From assembly GCF_000735605.1 (NCBI RefSeq), contig NZ_JPKG01000019.1:124001-188000 (forward strand): a stretch of 64,000 nt of DNA, in the 5' to 3' direction. This document shows, one piece after another, positions 44,226 to 52,109 of this stretch; positions within the stretch are counted from its first letter, which is position 1, and every line of letters begins with the position of its first letter. A model generated the notes under the pieces. It did not search any database. It was not told the DNA's origin and saw only the letters and a program-made list of their open reading frames with translations. This DNA is from Allobosea sp. LC85. GTDB lineage: Bacteria; Pseudomonadota; Alphaproteobacteria; Rhizobiales; Beijerinckiaceae. Both the position numbers and the translations under genes were made by a program.

Positions 44226-44573
44226 ATGCGTCACGAAAGACCCGCTCCCGGCCGTCCGACCCCGATCGACAGCGTCAACGCCGAGCTGCTCAAGGCGAAG
44301 CTCAAAGCCGATCCGCTCGCCCGCAAATCCCGCGCCGACCTGCCGCACGTCTCCGAGCTCGGCACCGATACCCGCGCCGTCATCGTCGATGATATGTGCG
44401 GCATCCTCGAAGAGGGGCGCGAAAGCCGCGGCTACGCCGACATCTATGATCTGAAGCGCGCCGGCTATCATGAGGACCTGGCGGCGACGCTCGGGCCCGA
44501 GGCCGCCAAGAAGATGGCCAAGCGGCTGGCCAAGCTCGGACATCGCGACGCTTTCGAAGAGGAGGCGGCCTGA
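44226..44573 (+). CDS. early phage protein, 115 aa, unknown
   Basis: First gene of the rightward early operon (MRHERPAPGRPTPIDSVNAELLKAKLKADPLARKSRADLPHVSEL). GGAGG 5 nt upstream favours ATG 44226 over an ATG four codons earlier that contains this site. The protein is helical and charged, ending in EAAKKMAKRLAKLGHRDAFEEEAA. Its TGA overlaps the next ATG. I recognise no function. Confidence 0.62.
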   Translation: MRHERPAPGRPTPIDSVNAELLKAKLKADPLARKSRADLPHVSELGTDTRAVIVDDMCGILEEGRESRGYADIYDLKRAGYHEDLAATLGPEAAKKMAKRLAKLGHRDAFEEEAA

Positions 44574-44950
44574 TGGCCGCCCTGTTCGAGGTTCACGCCG
44601 ACGCGCTCGTCACGGCCGCCATGGCCTCGCGTATCGAGCATTTCGTCGGCGCGATGCGCGATCTTGACCCTGCGCTTGCAGAGGCGCGCCGCGCCGGCGT
44701 CGTGCCGACATCACAGATCGCGGCAGAGGCCCGCGCTTTCTGGATGAGTTCGCAGGCCGCGCTCGCTTCGGCCGTCGTCTTCGTACAGGCCGATCGCGTG
44801 CTCGACGGCATGACGGCGCTCGCCGCTCGAAATGAGAGGCTCGCCCCGTATGTCCTCTCCACGCTGATGGCCGATCGGGCCCGGCGGATCGGCGCACCGC
44901 CACGCCCGTCGCGCCATTTCGAGCGGCCGCAGTTTGGCGGTGCGGCATGA
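44573..44950 (+). CDS. early phage protein, 125 aa, unknown
   Basis: A helical, Ala-rich protein (MAALFEVHADALVTAAMASRIEHFVGAMRDLDPALAEARRAG) whose ATG touches the previous stop and whose stop overlaps the next ATG, so it is translated within the early operon. No transmembrane segment, no recognised motif. Coupling suggests it acts with the neighbours. Confidence 0.6.
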   Translation: MAALFEVHADALVTAAMASRIEHFVGAMRDLDPALAEARRAGVVPTSQIAAEARAFWMSSQAALASAVVFVQADRVLDGMTALAARNERLAPYVLSTLMADRARRIGAPPRPSRHFERPQFGGAA

Positions 44951-45660
44951 AGCCGGGCACGACAGTCCCCGCGGGCGCCGCGCCATGGGCTCAGACCGCA
45001 TCCGGCAAGGCGCTGGCGCTCGGCCGCGTCGTGCCTCACGGCGCGATCGACATCCGTCGCGATATCGCCGTGCCGCTCGGCAACACCGGCCGCTTCGCCA
45101 ACCAGATGCCGACCGGCGTGATCTATCCGGTCGCGCAGCACTGCAACATCGGCGCCGACTGGATCCTCGCGCACTACCACGATCACCGGCTCGCCCTCGG
45201 CTTCCTGCTGCATGAGGGGCACGAGGCCATTCTCGGCGACTGGACCGAGCCGGTGCTCAGCGCGATGCAGGCACAGCTCGACGAAATGCGCCAGGAAGCC
45301 GGCGCCGACATCGTTCCGCGCCTGTCGGTGAAGAAGATGAAGCGCCGGCTCGCGGATCCGATCGACCGCTACCTCCATGAGGAGGCTGGGCTGCTTTGGC
45401 CCATGCCGCCGCATATGCGCGACCTGATCCATATCGTCGATCGTCGGATGCTGATGACCGAGCGCCAGCATCTGCTCGCCCAGCCGCCCAGGCGCTGGGA
45501 TGACGCGCTCGAGCGCCTTCAGCCGCTCGATCTCAAGCACCGCATCAAGCCCATGCCGCCAGCCAAGGCGGCCGAGAACTGGATCCTGCGCTTCGAGCAA
45601 TGGAGCGCACGCGTCCGCGGCGATGGCTCGCGGCCGGAATTGACCCGCGGCGCCGCCTGA
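44947..45660 (+). CDS. HD-domain-like phosphohydrolase (YfbR-like), HE variant, 237 aa
   Basis: The protein shows the pattern of phage YfbR-like nucleotide phosphohydrolases: VAQHCNIGADWI (His65), LLHEGHEAILGDWTEPVLSAM (residues 87-107) and VDRRMLMTERQHLL (Asp165). In relatives the second motif reads HD; here it is His89-Glu90, with a nearby His92-Glu93. The HD metal site may therefore be altered or inactive. It could clear deoxynucleotides or act on another phosphate ester. Overlap with the previous gene is 4 nt. Confidence 0.6.
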   Translation: MKPGTTVPAGAAPWAQTASGKALALGRVVPHGAIDIRRDIAVPLGNTGRFANQMPTGVIYPVAQHCNIGADWILAHYHDHRLALGFLLHEGHEAILGDWTEPVLSAMQAQLDEMRQEAGADIVPRLSVKKMKRRLADPIDRYLHEEAGLLWPMPPHMRDLIHIVDRRMLMTERQHLLAQPPRRWDDALERLQPLDLKHRIKPMPPAKAAENWILRFEQWSARVRGDGSRPELTRGAA

Positions 45661-45691
45661 GCGCCCCCCTCCCACTGAAGGACTTCGGATC

Positions 45692-47875
45692 ATGAGCCCA
45701 CAGGTTCACCAATACTGGCCGCACGATCTCGTCGCCGGCGGCGCCGTCAATTGCCGCCCCGGCGAGGAGGATGTTTCAGACCTCGTCGCCTCGATCGCCG
45801 CCCATGGCCTGCTGCAGCCACTGGTCGGCCGGCTGACGGCAGATGAAACCGTCGAGATCATCGACGGCAATCGGCGCCTGAAGGCGCTGAAGCAGTTGTT
45901 CGATGCCGGCCTGCGACTCGATCATGTGCCCGTCGTGCTGCGCGATGCCGAATCGGAAGCCGATGCGTTCGAGGTGTCGCTGGCTGCCAACGTGCTGCGC
46001 AAGCCGCTGCATCCGGTCACCGAATTCGAGGCGTTCGCGCAGCTCGCCGACGCCGGCAAGAGCCACCAGGAGATCGCCGATCATTTCGGCATCACCCTGC
46101 GCAATGTCGAGCAGCGTCTCGCCCTCGGCCGGCTTCATGGCGACGTGCGCCAGGCATGGCTCGATGGCCGCATCATGGGCGAAGCCGCACGCGCGTTCAC
46201 CATCGCCCCTCCGGAGGAGCAGGCCGCCTATCTCGCCAATGCAACGCGGCCCCATCAGCTGCGCGCGGACACGATCCGCGCCGAGTTTACCCGAGAATCC
46301 GTACCAGCCGGTCGGAACATCGCTCGCTTCGTCGGCGCCGATGCCTATCGAGCCGCCGGCGGCGAATTCGTCGCCGACCTCTTCGCCGTGGAACCGGACT
46401 TCGCCGACGGCGGCCTTTTGCAACGGCTCGCCTCGGAGAAGCTGACATCCGAAGCCAAGCGGATCGCGGACGAGGAAAGATGGGGCGAAGTGCTGCTCGC
46501 AGACGCGCACGAAGCCAGAGACAAATGGCGCTGGGAGCGGCTGACGAAACCTTCCTTGCCCGGCGATCAGCGGCCGACCGGAGTAGCCGAGCTCGAGGAG
46601 CAATTGAAGGCCCTCCACGCGCAGGTGGATCAGGTCGATGACAAGCTCGATCCGCTTTACGATAGCGAGGAGAGCGACCAGACCGAGATTGAACGGCTCG
46701 AGGCTGAGCGCCGCGAACTTGAGGCCGAGATCGATCGCGTCGTGACCGCCACGCAAGCGCTGGATCCGGATCGCGCCGCGTGGCTCATCGTGCCTGCTGA
46801 AAAGCGCGCGAAAGCCGTTGCCATCGTCGGCATTGGCCACGATGGCAAGCTCTCGATCGAGCGCGGATATGTGAAGGGGAAGGCGGCATCGAAACCGGAA
46901 CCGCGCACGGCCCTACCCGCCCCGGCACCGAAGGCCCCTGCTGGTGCCGAAGAAGCGCCCGAACCAACGCGCCTGTCCACCGCGCTACTGGACGATCTGG
47001 CGCTGACGGCAACCCGCGCCACGGCCCACGTCCTGGCAGAACACCCGCGGATCGCGTTCGCCGCGCTCGTCGCGTCCCAAGTCGCCTGGGGCGCTCCTGT
47101 TCGGCTCAACAGTGAGGGGCGTTTCCAGGGCCCTGCACTCGGCTGGCCCAACCGTGAGCACGGCACGAACACGGCCTTCGGCGAGGCTTTCCGAACCTGC
47201 ATCACCATGCCGGAGGAGCGCCTGCATCAGATGGTCGCCCGCTTCGTCGCGCACAGTCTCGACTTCACCAGCAAGGCCCTCCTCAATCACAGCTTGAACA
47301 GCCTGAAGCCTGAGGCCGTCCAGGATCTGCGCTGCGCCCTGCCGGCAGAGCAGCATCGCAAGGCGCTGGTCGGAGCGTTCGATGCCGAGGCTTATTTCAA
47401 GGCAGCGCCAAAGCAGGAGGCGCTCAACGCGATCGCCGATTGTGGCGATGATGCCGGCAAACACAGCAAGCTGAAGAAGGGTGATCTCGCGGCGCTCGCT
47501 TCGCGCCTGGCTGGTACGCACGGCTGGCTTCCGCCGGTGCTGCGTGGCGAGATCTTCGACGCCACGGCTGAGCTGCCGCGCGTCGCCGGAGACGTTGTTC
47601 CAGGCGAGGAGGCGGATGCTCCGGCCGAGCCAATCTCGGCATCGGAAGAACATCAGAGTGCAGCCGAGGCCGCGCTGCAGATTTGGAAGGATCAGGAGGA
47701 AGAAACACCCGAGGCCGTGCCAATCCCCTCGAACTATACGCAAAAGACACCCGATCTGCGCGCGATTCTGAAGCAGCGCGGCGTCACAGTGCCCTTCGGC
47801 GCGACCCGCGAGCACATCATCGGGCTGTGTGAAACGAGCGAGCCGGCTGCGGCCGAGATCGAGGAGGCCGCCTGA
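45692..47875 (+). CDS. large ParB-like nuclease-domain protein, 727 aa
   Basis: The N-terminal 105 residues are a ParB/Srx-type domain (VSDLVASIAAHGLLQPLVGR, then IIDGNRRLKA at about 57-65). A KorB-like HTH follows (KSHQEIADHFGITLRNVEQRLALG, 124-146). A strong coiled coil lies near 285-345 (LEEQLKALHAQVDQVDDKLDP). The C-terminal 300 residues are unique. No ParA is in the prophage. Family ParB proteins bind CTP and DNA; phage orphans often act as nucleases or regulators. GGAC-type ribosome site at 45679 precedes the ATG. Confidence 0.78.
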   Translation: MSPQVHQYWPHDLVAGGAVNCRPGEEDVSDLVASIAAHGLLQPLVGRLTADETVEIIDGNRRLKALKQLFDAGLRLDHVPVVLRDAESEADAFEVSLAANVLRKPLHPVTEFEAFAQLADAGKSHQEIADHFGITLRNVEQRLALGRLHGDVRQAWLDGRIMGEAARAFTIAPPEEQAAYLANATRPHQLRADTIRAEFTRESVPAGRNIARFVGADAYRAAGGEFVADLFAVEPDFADGGLLQRLASEKLTSEAKRIADEERWGEVLLADAHEARDKWRWERLTKPSLPGDQRPTGVAELEEQLKALHAQVDQVDDKLDPLYDSEESDQTEIERLEAERRELEAEIDRVVTATQALDPDRAAWLIVPAEKRAKAVAIVGIGHDGKLSIERGYVKGKAASKPEPRTALPAPAPKAPAGAEEAPEPTRLSTALLDDLALTATRATAHVLAEHPRIAFAALVASQVAWGAPVRLNSEGRFQGPALGWPNREHGTNTAFGEAFRTCITMPEERLHQMVARFVAHSLDFTSKALLNHSLNSLKPEAVQDLRCALPAEQHRKALVGAFDAEAYFKAAPKQEALNAIADCGDDAGKHSKLKKGDLAALASRLAGTHGWLPPVLRGEIFDATAELPRVAGDVVPGEEADAPAEPISASEEHQSAAEAALQIWKDQEEETPEAVPIPSNYTQKTPDLRAILKQRGVTVPFGATREHIIGLCETSEPAAAEIEEAA

Positions 47876-48708
47876 TGGACACCCTGCGCTCGATCGACGT
47901 TTCCGACTACTCGGGCGTCACGTTCCGCGATCAGGTCGGCCCGGCGCCGCTCCTGCAATGGATCGAACTCGATAGCCTCGCCATTGACGACAGCTATCAG
48001 CGCACAATCAGCCTTCACGGCAGAAAGCAGGTCCGCGCGATCGCTGAGCACTTTCGCTGGACGCATTTCGCGACGGTCATCGTCGCACCAGTGGAGGGCG
48101 GCCGGTTCGCTATCATCGACGGCCAGCACCGCTGCCATGCCGCCCGGCTGCGCGGCATCAAATCCGTGCCCTGCATGGTGGTTCAGGCAGATGCAACGGA
48201 ACAGGCTCGCGCCTTCAGCGCGGTCAACATGCAGCAGACAGCCGTGCGGCCACCGGCAATGCACAAGGCACGGCTCGCGGCCGGTGACGCTACGGCGATA
48301 CGGCTCAACGCGATCTGCGAGGCCGCCGGCGTTCGCATCGTCGACAACACGCCCGCGAGCCGAATGCGACGCGGCGACACAGTGGCCGTCATGGCGCTCT
48401 ACAACATGGAGAGGATCTACGATCCAGAAGGCGTCGTGGCCGGCCTGAAGGCGATCATCGACGCCGGAGACGGCAATATCGGCATGCTGAAGGTCGAGCC
48501 GATCTCTGCCTATTGCGACGTGTTCAGCCGCCGTCGCGATCTGCGGGCCCATGCCGACGTGATCGACGCGCTCGACGACTTCGATCTGTCAGCCGCCTTC
48601 GCGCGAATGCTGACCACGGCCCGAGACCCCGGGACGCACCGCTGGCGCATTCTCGCAACGGAACTGGAGTCCTGGCTCGATCAGCGACTGTCAAAGGTGG
48701 CGGCATGA
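47875..48708 (+). CDS. ParB-like (DGQHR) domain protein, 277 aa
   Basis: A second, unrelated ParB-fold protein with the DGQHR motif (IIDGQHRCHAARLRG, 80-94) and FSAVNMQQTAVRPPAMHKARL, typical of DUF6551/ParB-like nuclease proteins. Its ATG overlaps the stop of the large ParB gene, so the two are cotranslated. Likely DNA- or nucleotide-binding; may work as a pair with the 727-residue protein. Exact role unknown. Confidence 0.72.
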   Translation: MDTLRSIDVSDYSGVTFRDQVGPAPLLQWIELDSLAIDDSYQRTISLHGRKQVRAIAEHFRWTHFATVIVAPVEGGRFAIIDGQHRCHAARLRGIKSVPCMVVQADATEQARAFSAVNMQQTAVRPPAMHKARLAAGDATAIRLNAICEAAGVRIVDNTPASRMRRGDTVAVMALYNMERIYDPEGVVAGLKAIIDAGDGNIGMLKVEPISAYCDVFSRRRDLRAHADVIDALDDFDLSAAFARMLTTARDPGTHRWRILATELESWLDQRLSKVAA

Positions 48709-48845
48709 GGCGCGACCTCAACGACTGCCCGGGCGCCGAGGGTTGCCCCCTCGAACGCTGGCGCGCCCGCCTCGTCATCTGGATGCTCGCCGCCTTGGCG
48801 GCGGGCTCCTTCGGCGTCGTCGGCTACGTGACCTGGGGGCAATGA
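48705..48845 (+). CDS. small single-span membrane protein, 46 aa
   Basis: MRRDLNDCPGAEGCPLERWRARLV begins a 46-residue protein with one transmembrane helix (about 23-43) and a Cys pair (8 and 14) on the other side. ATG overlaps the previous stop (ATGA) and its own TGA overlaps the next ATG, which argues that it is translated. Function unknown. Confidence 0.6.
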   Translation: MRRDLNDCPGAEGCPLERWRARLVIWMLAALAAGSFGVVGYVTWGQ

Positions 48846-49591
48846 TGGATCGACCCATCCTATTCAGCGGGCCGATGGTCCGCGCGCTGATCGCCGGCCA
48901 CAAGACGCAGACGCGGCGCGTGATCACCAAGGCCCGAACCTTGGCAATTCCGGACGCGCCCGCCTTCACATTGAGCGGCGATGAACTCGCGCGGGCGATG
49001 CAGAACGCATCCGACTTCCGCCGGTTCGACGGCGATATGTGGACGTGGAAGGCCGACGCTTTCGAGCATCAGGCTCCCGCAAGCAGAACGAACTGGCATG
49101 CCCATCTCGGCCACGCACCCGGCGACCGGCTATGGGTGCGCGAGGCGTGGCGCTGTAACGGCTGGGCGACCGACGTTGCAACCATCTTCTACCGAGCCAG
49201 CGAGCGTGACGGCTACACAGCCATGTGCGAGCAGTATCCGGTGGCAGATCACGAGCCGCTGCGCATCACGACGACTTGGCGGCCCGGGATCCATATGCCG
49301 CGCTGGGCTTCGCGGCTGACGCTGACCGTCACCGATGTCCGTGTCGAGCGGCTGCAGGATATCAGCGAAGAGGACTGCATCGCTGAAGGGGCTGAGATCA
49401 GCCACGCGGCGGGCACTATCGGCGGCCCGCTGGTCTACACCGACGTCGCGAACGTCTACGCGACGCCGCGGAACTGGTATCGCACGCTCTGGGACAGCAT
49501 CAACGGCGCCGGCGCCTGGGACGCAAACCCTTGGATCGTCGCCTACAGCTTCACCGTCGAACGCCAGAACATCGACGGGAGCAAGCGCTGA
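48842..49591 (+). CDS. phage protein, ASCH-like RNA-binding fold, 249 aa
   Basis: The protein starts MMDRPILFSGPMVRALIAGHKTQTRRVITK, shared by a common phage family. ASCH-like elements follow: PGDRLWVREAWR near 95-106, then MPRWASRLTLTVTDVRVERLQDISEEDCIAEGAE near 150-183. ASCH folds bind RNA or modified nucleotides. The role in the phage cycle is unknown. Both ends overlap neighbours by 1-4 nt. Confidence 0.72.
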   Translation: MMDRPILFSGPMVRALIAGHKTQTRRVITKARTLAIPDAPAFTLSGDELARAMQNASDFRRFDGDMWTWKADAFEHQAPASRTNWHAHLGHAPGDRLWVREAWRCNGWATDVATIFYRASERDGYTAMCEQYPVADHEPLRITTTWRPGIHMPRWASRLTLTVTDVRVERLQDISEEDCIAEGAEISHAAGTIGGPLVYTDVANVYATPRNWYRTLWDSINGAGAWDANPWIVAYSFTVERQNIDGSKR

Positions 49592-49803
49592 TGGCTATCC
49601 GCCGCGCCCGCCGGCGCTCCCCTTCACATCGCTCGCTCTCGCTTGAGGAGGAGTTGGCGCAGATCATCTGCGACAAAGTCCACGACGCCCGCTGCGCCTG
49701 CAAGGAGGGCTCGCCGTCGACCTGCGGCCGAATGCTCCTGGCCGCGAAACATGCGATCCGCTTTCTCGAGGACCGCGAGCCAACCCGCGAGGAAGCTCGC
49801 TGA
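49591..49803 (+). CDS. hypothetical phage protein, 70 aa
   Basis: A 70-residue protein with basic N-terminus (MAIRRARRRSPSHRSLSLEEELAQIICDKVHDARCACKEG) and four Cys (27, 34, 36, 45) that could bind a metal. Start and stop codons overlap the flanking genes, so it is part of the operon. No family recognised. Confidence 0.55.
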   Translation: MAIRRARRRSPSHRSLSLEEELAQIICDKVHDARCACKEGSPSTCGRMLLAAKHAIRFLEDREPTREEAR

Positions 49804-50057
49804 TGCCGCGCGCCACTGGCCGGATCGACAGAATCTCATGGGTGCCACGTGGCCTCTGCCGCGAGGAAGCCGCCTATTACATCGGCGTTGGCACGACGAA
49901 GTTCGACGAGCTCGTTGCCGATCGACGCATGCCGCGCGGGAAGGCGATCGATGGCCGCGTCGTCTGGGATCGTGTCGCGCTCGATATGGCTTTCTCGGAT
50001 CTCGATGAAGCCGGCAGCGAGAACGCGATCGACGCGGCCTTGCGGAAGGCCAGTTAG
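49803..50057 (+). CDS. excisionase-like HTH protein, 84 aa
   Basis: A small protein with an AlpA/excisionase-type winged helix: GLCREEAAYYIGVGTTKFDELVADRRMPRGKAIDGRVVWDRVAL (about 17-60), the wing being GRVVWDR. It is directly upstream of the integrase gene, the usual place for a recombination directionality factor. It could bind the att arms and promote excision; transcriptional activation is the alternative. Confidence 0.72.
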   Translation: MPRATGRIDRISWVPRGLCREEAAYYIGVGTTKFDELVADRRMPRGKAIDGRVVWDRVALDMAFSDLDEAGSENAIDAALRKAS

Positions 50058-50074
50058 CGCGGATAGCGTCAGCT

Positions 50075-51160
50075 ATGACCGACGCTTACCCGAATGCCGG
50101 CCCTTTCACCGATCGTCACGGCCGCGAGCGCTGGCGCTTCCGCAGGGCCGGCAAGACCGTCTCCCTCCCGCACGCCCCGGGCCATCCGGAGTTCGAGGAG
50201 GCCTATCAGGCGGCCGTGGAGGGGCGCCCTCCCCGCAAGGCTGCCGTCATCGCTCACCCGAATGCAGCCGCCCCACGCTCCATGCAGGCCGCCTGGAACC
50301 TCGTTCTGCGCGACAGTCCGGACTGGAAACATCTCAACGCCGTCACGAAGCAGAAGCAGAGCGCAATCGCGGAAGCCTTCCTTGCATCGCCGATCGCCGA
50401 GGGCACGAAAGTCAAATGGGGTCAGGCGCCGCTGCTGGACCTGAAGCGCCGACATGTCCGCTCCTTGCTCGCGGCCCGCAGCGAAACGCCGCACGCCGCC
50501 CGCCACCTGCTTGTCGTCATCCGCAAGATGATCCTCGCCGGCCTGGACGAGGAGTGGATCGAAAGCGATCCGACCTATCGGCTGAAGTACCGGCCGGAGA
50601 CGAAGGGTTGGCGCGCCTGGACGGACGCCGAGCGCGAGCTGTTCGAAAAGCGCTGGCCGATCGGAACGACCCCGCGCCTGGTCTATGTGCTCGCCCTCTG
50701 GCTGGGGAACCGGCGGAGTGACGTGGCCGCCCTGCCCGTCTCGGCGATCCAGGGGAACACGATCGTCCTGCAGCAGATCAAGACCGGCCGCCGCTTGGTG
50801 CTCTCGATCACACCGATGCTGCGCGAAGCACTCGACGCTACAGATCTCGACGGGCCGACGATTCTACGGACGGCCTATGGCGAACCGTTCTCGGCGAAGT
50901 CGCTGACCGGCCGCATGGCTGACTGGACGAAGTTGGCCGGCCTGCCGAAGGGCTGCACGCTCCACGGCCTGCGCAAGACGCTCGGAAAAATGCTCGCCGA
51001 CGGCGGCGCAACGACCCGCCAGATCATGGACACGCTCGGCCACACCGACATCAAGCACGCCGAGCTCTACACAAAAGAGGCCGACCAGCAGCGTCTCGCG
51101 AAGCAGGGAATGGCGGCCGTCGTGAAGCTGCACCGGTCGCGGAGTAAGCCGGCCGGCTAA
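50075..51160 (+). CDS. int: tyrosine-type site-specific integrase
   Basis: The 361-residue recombinase has an N-terminal arm-binding part (HGRERWRFRRAGKTVSLPH), a core-binding helix domain (about 65-170) and the catalytic domain. Active-site residues are Arg213 or Arg214 (GNRRSDVAALP), HGLR (297-300), His323 (LGHTDIKHAE) and the nucleophile Tyr332 (ELYT). The gene ends 55 bp before the attR core, and its last codon plus stop overlap the first arm-type GGCTAACC site. It inserts the phage at tRNA-Arg. Confidence 0.93.
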   Translation: MTDAYPNAGPFTDRHGRERWRFRRAGKTVSLPHAPGHPEFEEAYQAAVEGRPPRKAAVIAHPNAAAPRSMQAAWNLVLRDSPDWKHLNAVTKQKQSAIAEAFLASPIAEGTKVKWGQAPLLDLKRRHVRSLLAARSETPHAARHLLVVIRKMILAGLDEEWIESDPTYRLKYRPETKGWRAWTDAERELFEKRWPIGTTPRLVYVLALWLGNRRSDVAALPVSAIQGNTIVLQQIKTGRRLVLSITPMLREALDATDLDGPTILRTAYGEPFSAKSLTGRMADWTKLAGLPKGCTLHGLRKTLGKMLADGGATTRQIMDTLGHTDIKHAELYTKEADQQRLAKQGMAAVVKLHRSRSKPAG

Positions 51161-51187
51161 CCCCCTGGCTAACCGGCGTGGCTAACC
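51155..51187. promoter_or_regulatory. attR arm-type sites, three GGCTAACC direct repeats
   Basis: GGCTAACC at 51155-51162, 51167-51174 and 51180-51187 (periods 12 and 13). The nearest ends 28 bp before the attR core, close to the 28-bp gap on the attL side. The first repeat overlaps the integrase stop codon. Likely integrase arm-binding sites; inferred. Confidence 0.65.
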
Positions 51188-51217
51188 ATCCTACAAGTCA
51201 TTGATTTCAGGTAATTT

Positions 51218-51294
<77 letters not shown>

Positions 51295-51322
51295 GCACGC
51301 GATTGCGTTTAGCATAAAGCGC

Positions 51323-52105
51323 ATGCAGGTGAAGCCTCTTGTTGTGGTCATGCTGAGTCTCGTTGCGGCGGCGGGCAGCGCGCTGGCGACTGACCCTTGT
51401 CCCGGTCCGTCTCCTGAGACGCCGATGGTCCGTTTGGCCGGCTCCGATGCCAGGGGCGATCTGCTGCTCGACGACGGCCGGCGGATACGCCTTGTCGGAT
51501 TGGCCCCCCGGCAGGACGAGGCCGAGACCGCACGTTTCGTCGCGGCCCTGGCAGCATGGCAAGGCCGCGATCTCAGGCTCGTCATCCTGGCCGAACCCGA
51601 TCGTTGGGGCCGCATCCCGGCGCGCCTGCTGGCCGAGCCGGACACTCAGGCCACCGCACCGCTGGACCTGTCGGTGGCCCTCATCCGAAGCGGCGCAGCC
51701 TGGCACCTGCCCGATTCCGTCAGTAGCCCCTGCGATGCGCTCTTGCGGGCAGCAGCCTCGAATACCACCCGACCCTCGCGGCAAATTGGCCCAAAACCGG
51801 CGAATCTCGTCGATGGTCACGATGTTGCCGCGTTGAAGGTGCACGCCGGCCGCGTCATCGTGCTGGAGGGGCGGATCGCATCGATCGGCGAGCGACCGCA
51901 GCGTTCCTATCTGAATTTTTCGCGTCGGCGGGGAGCCGGGGCGTCGGTCGTCGTGTCGAGGAGGCTCTGGCGGGAGATGCGGGAGGTCGGCTGGACCGCC
52001 AGGACACTGACGGGTAAACGCGTGTGGGCGCGCGGCGTACTGAGCGGGCCGGATGGATTGTCGCTCGAACTCCCCTCCCGCGCTGCCTTGGAACTGATCG
52101 ATTAG
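51323..52105 (+). CDS. secreted thermonuclease-like (SNase-fold) protein, 260 aa
   Basis: A signal peptide (about 1-22, MQVKPLVVVMLSLVAAAGSALA) precedes an SNase-like OB fold: VRLAGSDARGDLLLDDGRRIRLVGLAP, then DRWGRIPARLLAEP. A second OB-like region follows, VILEGRIASIGERPQRSYLNFSRR. The usual catalytic Arg and Glu motifs of staphylococcal nuclease are not fully conserved, so nuclease activity is doubtful. The gene is 4 bp upstream of the M48 protease gene, suggesting a shared envelope function. Confidence 0.75.
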   Translation: MQVKPLVVVMLSLVAAAGSALATDPCPGPSPETPMVRLAGSDARGDLLLDDGRRIRLVGLAPRQDEAETARFVAALAAWQGRDLRLVILAEPDRWGRIPARLLAEPDTQATAPLDLSVALIRSGAAWHLPDSVSSPCDALLRAAASNTTRPSRQIGPKPANLVDGHDVAALKVHAGRVIVLEGRIASIGERPQRSYLNFSRRRGAGASVVVSRRLWREMREVGWTARTLTGKRVWARGVLSGPDGLSLELPSRAALELID

Positions 52106-52109
52106 AACC

